From Coriobacteriaceae bacterium AM48-5 (GTDB lineage: Bacteria > Actinomycetota > Coriobacteriia > Coriobacteriales > Coriobacteriaceae), in NCBI GenBank assembly GCA_027669525.1, contig JAQEDJ010000067.1, forward strand, positions 1 to 5,696: a stretch of DNA of 5,696 bases. Reading direction: 5' to 3'. Within the stretch, counting starts at the first letter, position 1. Each line of letters starts with the position of its first letter. The notes beneath the pieces were generated by a model. It worked only from the letters and a program-made list of their open reading frames with translations, made no database searches and had not been told where the DNA came from. A program made the translations under genes and the position numbers. Below are positions 1-5,696 of the stretch, in pieces.

Positions 1-1410
<1,410 letters not shown>

Positions 1411-1413
1411 TGG

Positions 1414-2283
1414 CTATGGCCTTTCTTTTCTAGCGGCCCTGCGGCCGGCGCGGTTTCCCAGAAGGCGGGCGCAGCAGTCGACGCCGAAGGCGATGAACTC
1501 GACCAGATTGCCCTCCCGAAGGAGCTGGGAGGAGACCGCTTTGACGAGCCGGCCCCCTTCACCGATCTCACTTGCATGCATGAGATCGTCCGCATGCGTT
1601 TCGAGAAAGAAACCGACGGCGCGGTTGCGGGCAAACTGCTGGGCTGGCGTCAAGTTGTGCGAGTGAAAGACCTCGGCATGCGGCTCGTAAGCAACCTTCA
1701 TACCCGAGGCGATAAACTTGGCGGCCATGAGCATGTCCTCGTTGGTGTTAACATGATCGAATCCACCGCATTCGAGATATGCGATCCGTCGATAGGCAGA
1801 ACAGGCGTCAGATGCAAAAAACGTCTTAATACCGAGTTTCTCGAGATCGCATTTCGAACGAACGGATGGCGAATCAGGATAGTTGAAACCACGCACCAGC
1901 TGCTCAAAGCGCCGAGCATCCGCCTTGGGCAGTTGCCTGCCACTTACAAGGGCGATGTCGGAATCATCAACCATGGGAGCAACAAGCCGCTTCAGATAAT
2001 CATCGGAAACGGGCACGGCATCTTGGGTGAGAAAACATACAAAGTCGCCGCTCGACTCCCGCAGCGCCTTGTCTCTTGTGGTGCCGTGGTTGAAATCCTG
2101 ACGATCGATCTGCAGCAAGCGAACGCCTTTGTGTTTCTGAACCAACTCGATAGTTTTATCATCCGATGCGGAATCGACGACCAGAATCTCATTCGGCTGA
2201 ATTGACTGGCGATCAAGGGCGATTAAGAGCGTCTCAATTTCATGTTCAGCATTAAGAGTCGGGATGATGACAGAAATATCCAT
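1414..2283 (-). CDS. GT2 family glycosyltransferase, probable rhamnosyltransferase
   Basis: A 289-residue GT-A fold transferase that would add a sugar from a nucleotide donor to the lipid-linked repeat unit on the cytoplasmic face of the membrane. Visible motifs: the N-terminal strand VIIPTLN (5-11), VVDSASDD (35-42), [12 protein letters not shown] (63-74), FLTQDAVP (84-91) at the position of the DXD metal site, [12 protein letters not shown] (155-166), NEDML (181-185) and HSH (207-209). The F-x-H-G-x-T-R, TQDA and SDAxSAYRR combination is what rhamnosyltransferases of GT2 show (family knowledge), and rmlA/rmlB directly downstream would supply dTDP-rhamnose. Donor and linkage are inference. 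The ATG follows the stop of the sugar-transferase gene with no gap (TAGATG), so coupling is likely; the Shine-Dalgarno is weak (GGGG about 7 nt upstream). The C-terminal tail is basic ([12 protein letters not shown]). Base composition is lower in GC than rfbA/rfbB. Confidence 0.88.
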   Translation of the reverse strand: MDISVIIPTLNAEHEIETLLIALDRQSIQPNEILVVDSASDDKTIELVQKHKGVRLLQIDRQDFNHGTTRDKALRESSGDFVCFLTQDAVPVSDDYLKRLVAPMVDDSDIALVSGRQLPKADARRFEQLVRGFNYPDSPSVRSKCDLEKLGIKTFFASDACSAYRRIAYLECGGFDHVNTNEDMLMAAKFIASGMKVAYEPHAEVFHSHNLTPAQQFARNRAVGFFLETHADDLMHASEIGEGGRLVKAVSSQLLREGNLVEFIAFGVDCCARLLGNRAGRRAARKERP

Positions 2284-2997
2284 CTAGCGCCCCGTTCTCT
2301 CTTTGCCGAACATGGCCCCAAAGGTGCCTGCGAAGCACTTGCAATCCATACGGAAGCATCGGTTCTGCACATAACAAAGTTCGATCTTCTGACGCAAGCC
2401 ACTCTCAAATGTCGCCTCGTTACGGTCGGTTGCCTGCCACAGACCCGTGATGCCGGGTTGAACAGAAAGCAACTCAGCCTTCTCCTCGTCGGAAAAGTGC
2501 TGCTCAAGCTCATCTCTTGTAATGGGGCGAGGACCAATGACAGAAAGGTCACCGTTCAGCACATTGAGAAACTGAGGCATCTCGTCGATAGAGCATTTAC
2601 GAATGAACTGACCAATCTTGGTAATACGAGGGTCATCATCGACCTTGCGCTCGACTTCCCACTGATGTAGCTGCTCAGGGCTCAGGTACTTGCGCACGTC
2701 GTTTGCATCAGCGACCATACTGCGGAGCTTAAAAATCTTGATTGTCTTTCCGCCCTTGCCAACGCGATCCTGGGTGTACATAGGGCTGCCGGGCGATTCA
2801 AGGCAAATAAGCGCGCAAACAACAGCAATAGGAATCAATAGCAGAACACTCATCAAAAGACTAAATACAAGGTCAAACAGCCTCTTGACGATGCGATACC
2901 CAAGCGTGCCACTCGGCTTTATCTGATTGAAAGCCAGCGCACCAACCGTTGATGCACAACTCTCTGTTACTTCTTTAGCAGCCACAATAAAACTCAC
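2284..2997 (-). CDS. undecaprenyl-phosphate sugar-phosphate transferase (PglC/WcaJ-type, short form)
   Basis: Initiating enzyme of polysaccharide assembly: moves a sugar-1-phosphate from a nucleotide sugar to undecaprenyl phosphate at the inner membrane face. The 237-residue frame shows the bacterial sugar transferase domain: YRIVKRLFDLVFSLL (34-48) leading into one hydrophobic segment (about 44-64), the QDRVGKGGKTIKIFKLRSM block (76-94), DDPRITKIGQFIRK (121-134), the catalytic Asp-Glu pair D138-E139 in SIDEMPQ, NGDLSVIGPRP (148-158) and QPGITGLWQ (180-188). It lacks the long multi-membrane N-terminus of full WcaJ, so it resembles PglC-like single-domain enzymes. The sugar is not predictable. 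The start is uncertain: the GTG at 2997 has no properly spaced ribosome binding site and abuts a stem-loop, and the frame stays open back to the stop of the upstream gene. An ATG at 3025 would be the natural start if the G9 tract were 8 or 11 long. GTT to GTG alternatives at 2985 are also possible. Confidence 0.9.
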   Translation of the reverse strand: MSFIVAAKEVTESCASTVGALAFNQIKPSGTLGYRIVKRLFDLVFSLLMSVLLLIPIAVVCALICLESPGSPMYTQDRVGKGGKTIKIFKLRSMVADANDVRKYLSPEQLHQWEVERKVDDDPRITKIGQFIRKCSIDEMPQFLNVLNGDLSVIGPRPITRDELEQHFSDEEKAELLSVQPGITGLWQATDRNEATFESGLRQKIELCYVQNRCFRMDCKCFAGTFGAMFGKERTGR

Positions 2998-3015
2998 GTT
3001 CCTGTCCCCAGGAAC
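2998..3015 (-). other. stem-loop touching the start of the sugar-transferase gene
   Basis: On the minus strand GTTCCTG-GGGA-CAGGAAC forms a perfect 7-bp stem with a 4-nt loop, ending one base before the predicted GTG start. There is no following T-run, so it is not a terminator. It could limit ribosome access to the GTG, or be an RNA mark read by the NusG paralog encoded just upstream. Both roles are inference. Confidence 0.55.
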
Positions 3016-3023
3016 CCCCCCCC
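3015..3023. repeat. homopolymer tract, C9 on plus / G9 on minus strand
   Basis: Nine consecutive C on the plus strand (G on the minus strand) between the NusG paralog and the sugar-transferase gene. It begins inside the ATG at 3025-3023 (minus strand) and is followed by the stem-loop. At length 9 that ATG is out of frame with the sugar transferase and encodes only a 16-codon peptide ending at TAA 2977-2975. At length 8 or 11 it would be in frame. Tracts of this kind change length by slipped-strand mispairing in many surface-polysaccharide genes (established knowledge). Confidence 0.7.
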
Positions 3024-3069
3024 ATCTATGAATCCAAAAACCAAATGAATTGCCGGCGCAACGTCTCCC

Positions 3070-3660
3070 TTACGTTTTGCTGGGAACATCGAGCGGCAGC
3101 AGCTCCCTAAATGCGGAGTCGCCTTCACCCACGTCCACCAGGCACCAGCGCTTATGACGGTCGATCTTCTTCACGCGGGCCTCTTGCCCCACCAAGGGAC
3201 CCTGTTCTATGTGCAACACGCCGTCTTCTATGCGCGCGACGCTGTTGCGCACCACGCCGTCGTCGTCGAGCACGCTGCGGTACCAGTCCTGCGCATCGTC
3301 CGGCATGGGCATGTACGCCCGCTCCCTACTGCCGGCGATACGGCAGCCAAAGCTCAACTGGGCCAAAGCCCTATCGAGCGCGGCGGCATCGTGCGTGGCG
3401 ACGAAGAAATATTCCTTGTACATGGGTTTGGTCTGGAGCGACCATGCGCCGTCCCGCTTAAACCAGAACTCCTTTTGCATCACAAAAGCGTCCTGCATAA
3501 GGTTGTGCGGGATAATGCGGCGGACCTTTTCGCAGGTCTCGCGCTCTTTTCCATGGGGGGTGTGGACCAGATACCAGCGGACGCGGCCGTGCTGGCTGTT
3601 GGTGGTGGCGCCGTTAAATGCACCCGGCAGCTGCTCTTGGCGCCGTGCCGTCTGTTCCAT
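3070..3660 (-). CDS. specialised NusG paralog, LoaP/UpxY-like transcription antiterminator
   Basis: A 196-residue protein with an NGN domain followed by a KOW domain: RWYLVHTPHGKERETCEKV (29-47) is the NGN opening, KPMYKEYFFV (78-87) the central strand region matching the P-x-x-x-G-Y-x-F/V part of NusG, and EQGPLVGQEARVKKIDRHKR (152-171) the KOW loop. Such paralogs bind RNA polymerase and suppress termination across one long operon; in Bacteroides (UpxY), Bacillus (LoaP) and enterobacteria (RfaH) they head polysaccharide or secondary-metabolite operons (established knowledge). Position as first gene of this polysaccharide operon fits. I chose the ATG at 3660 because AGAGGGGG (3668-3675) lies 7 nt upstream; a longer frame would need a TTG inside the inverted repeat, without a ribosome site. 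The 24-residue N-terminal extension before the NGN domain is Gln/Thr/Asn-rich and probably disordered. It is not the housekeeping NusG, judging from divergence and context. Confidence 0.88.
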   Translation of the reverse strand: MEQTARRQEQLPGAFNGATTNSQHGRVRWYLVHTPHGKERETCEKVRRIIPHNLMQDAFVMQKEFWFKRDGAWSLQTKPMYKEYFFVATHDAAALDRALAQLSFGCRIAGSRERAYMPMPDDAQDWYRSVLDDDGVVRNSVARIEDGVLHIEQGPLVGQEARVKKIDRHKRWCLVDVGEGDSAFRELLPLDVPSKT

Positions 3661-3667
3661 GTTCTCG

Positions 3668-3675
3668 CCCCCTCT
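3668..3675 (-). promoter_or_regulatory. ribosome binding site of the NusG paralog
   Basis: Minus-strand AGAGGGGG ends 7 nt before the ATG at 3660. It is the strongest Shine-Dalgarno match in the operon and decides the start. Confidence 0.7.
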
Positions 3676-3682
3676 ATTTGGC

Positions 3683-3699
3683 TTTGCGATGCACGCAAA
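3683..3699 (-). other. small hairpin in the leader of the NusG-paralog gene
   Basis: TTTGCG-TGCAT-CGCAAA, a perfect 6-bp stem with a 5-nt loop, 22 nt before the ATG. LoaP-type proteins are known to read an RNA hairpin in the leader of the operon they control, so this is one candidate recognition element. A stem this short can also arise by chance. Confidence 0.35.
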
Positions 3700-3748
3700 T
3701 GCAGGGGCGTTTAGAACAGGCTTCTCGCTCGCAGCTAGGCGCAGTCGC

Positions 3749-3767
3749 AAAAGTACAGGTTTTTATA
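3749..3767. repeat. inverted repeat, operon-proximal arm of a candidate invertible segment
   Basis: 19-bp arm matching the reverse complement of 3860-3878 at 17 of 19 positions, with a perfect 12-bp core GTACAGGTTTTT (3753-3764). The two differences are both A/G. It lies about 90 bp upstream of the NusG-paralog start codon. Confidence 0.8.
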
Positions 3768-3780
3768 GAGGGGTATGGAG

Positions 3781-3801
3781 ATGTACCTACTAGCAGTACA
3801 T
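3781..3801. repeat. short palindrome inside the candidate invertible segment
   Basis: ATGTAC (3781-3786) and GTACAT (3796-3801) form a perfect 6-bp inverted repeat with a 9-bp centre. It shares the TGTAC/GTACA core with both outer repeats, so it may be a protein binding site, possibly for the same protein. Confidence 0.4.
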
Positions 3802-3812
3802 TTTGCGTAATC

Positions 3813-3843
3813 TGGGCAAACGCTGATTAATTGCTCGTATAAT
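3813..3843 (+). promoter_or_regulatory. promoter candidate on the plus strand inside the inverted repeats
   Basis: Perfect -10 hexamer TATAAT at 3838-3843. The best -35 is TGGGCA at 3813-3818 (4 of 6 to TTGACA) with a long 19-bp spacer, so the -35 is weak. In the present orientation it faces only the two terminators and the 3' end of thrS. On the minus strand the best match (TTGTAT with TATACG, 17-bp spacer) is weaker, so I see no good promoter facing the operon as the sequence stands. Confidence 0.45.
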
Positions 3844-3859
3844 GTCGTCTGTCGAAAGA

Positions 3860-3878
3860 TACAAAAACCTGTACCTTT
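3860..3878. repeat. inverted repeat, terminator-proximal arm of a candidate invertible segment
   Basis: Partner of 3749-3767; perfect 12-bp core AAAAACCTGTAC at 3863-3874. It starts 17 bp after the TATAAT box and ends 10 bp before the T-tract of the second thrS terminator. Confidence 0.8.
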
Positions 3879-3887
3879 TTGTGCAAC

Positions 3888-3915
3888 AAAAAAAGCCGCT
3901 CAACCAGCGGCTTTT
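3888..3915 (-). terminator. second intrinsic terminator after thrS (probably bidirectional)
   Basis: AAAAGCCGCT (3891-3900) and AGCGGCTTTT (3906-3915) pair perfectly around a 5-nt loop. Read on the minus strand the stem is followed by seven T. The plus strand also ends in TTTT, so it can stop transcription coming from the plus-strand promoter candidate. Confidence 0.88.
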
Positions 3916-3929
3916 CTTATTTCGGCATG

Positions 3930-3959
3930 AAAAAGCGACCGCCCTTTGTGGACGGTCGC
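3930..3959 (-). terminator. first intrinsic terminator after thrS
   Basis: Minus-strand GCGACCGTCC and GGGCGGTCGC form a 10-bp stem with one G-U pair and a 5-nt loop, followed by TTTTT (3934-3930). It lies 26 nt after the thrS stop. Together with the next hairpin it isolates thrS from the polysaccharide operon. Confidence 0.88.
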
Positions 3960-3985
3960 CTTTATTAATTGTTGTAAAGCTTGCC

Positions 3986-5696
<1,711 letters not shown>

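Larger units (their letters stand above)
3749..3878. promoter_or_regulatory. candidate invertible promoter segment (130 bp), apparently in OFF orientation
   Basis: Two 19-bp inverted repeats enclose 92 bp located exactly between the thrS terminators and the first gene of the polysaccharide operon. The enclosed DNA has a perfect -10 box (TATAAT, 3838-3843) directed to the plus strand, that is, away from the operon and into the terminators. Inversion across the repeats would turn it towards the NusG paralog. The arrangement (inverted repeats, promoter, NusG-like gene, capsule genes) matches the invertible capsule promoters of Bacteroides fragilis, flipped there by a serine recombinase (established knowledge). 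Inversion itself is inferred; no recombinase gene is in the window. An operator with two looped binding sites is the main alternative. Confidence 0.6.

Noticed and set aside
1576..2205. Plus-strand open frame of 209 codons antisense to the GT2 gene
   Set aside because: No recognisable motif or ribosome site; the opposite strand encodes a convincing glycosyltransferase.
3661..3750. Longer N-terminus (30 more residues) for the NusG paralog
   Set aside because: It would start at a TTG inside the inverted repeat without a Shine-Dalgarno, while the ATG at 3660 has a strong one 7 nt upstream.
3154..3793. Plus-strand open frames of 186 and 194 codons antisense to the NusG paralog
   Set aside because: Antisense shadows; the minus strand shows NGN and KOW domains with a good ribosome site.
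3749..3878. Inverted repeats as ends of an insertion sequence or small transposon
   Set aside because: Only 92 bp lie between the arms, with no transposase and no flanking direct repeat seen; an invertible segment or operator pair fits better.

Overview
The window is a high-GC actinobacterial chromosome segment, most likely Collinsella or a close relative (Coriobacteriia, gut). This is inferred from base composition, from the AAESHNDNS variant in RmlB, and from the gene order thrS / NusG paralog / sugar transferase / rhamnose genes. It is not proven by any marker gene here. Every gene found lies on the minus strand, so the biological reading direction is from position 5696 down to 1.

In that direction: (1) 5696-3986 is most of threonyl-tRNA synthetase, thrS. 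Its N-terminal TGS domain is outside the window and there is one apparent single-base frame break near 5660. (2) 3985-3661 is a 325-bp gap. It holds two tandem intrinsic terminators for thrS (3959-3930 and 3915-3888), then a 130-bp segment bounded by 19-bp inverted repeats (3749-3767 and 3860-3878, 17/19 identical). A perfect TATAAT inside it points away from the downstream operon. The last part is a leader with a small hairpin and a strong ribosome binding site. (3) 3660-3070 is a specialised NusG paralog of the LoaP/RfaH/UpxY kind. (4) 3069-2998 is a 72-bp gap with an ATG followed at once by a G9 tract (minus strand) and then a perfect 7-bp stem-loop touching the predicted start of the next gene. 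(5) 2997-2284 is a membrane sugar-phosphate transferase of the PglC/WcaJ family. (6) 2283-1414 is a GT2 glycosyltransferase resembling rhamnosyltransferases. (7) 1410-514 is rmlA/rfbA with broken reading frame. (8) 502-1 is the start of rmlB/rfbB.

Items 3-8 look like one exopolysaccharide/capsule operon. The NusG paralog would help RNA polymerase through the long operon. The sugar transferase loads the first sugar phosphate on undecaprenyl phosphate, the GT2 enzyme probably adds rhamnose, and RmlA and RmlB start dTDP-L-rhamnose synthesis.

The most interesting signal is that the operon seems to carry two independent phase-variation devices: a candidate invertible promoter upstream of the NusG paralog, currently in what would be the OFF orientation, and a poly-G tract whose length decides whether a nearby ATG is in frame with the sugar transferase. 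The frame breaks in rmlA and thrS all look like lost bases in short G/C runs. They may be sequence errors, which also means the G9 length should be verified.
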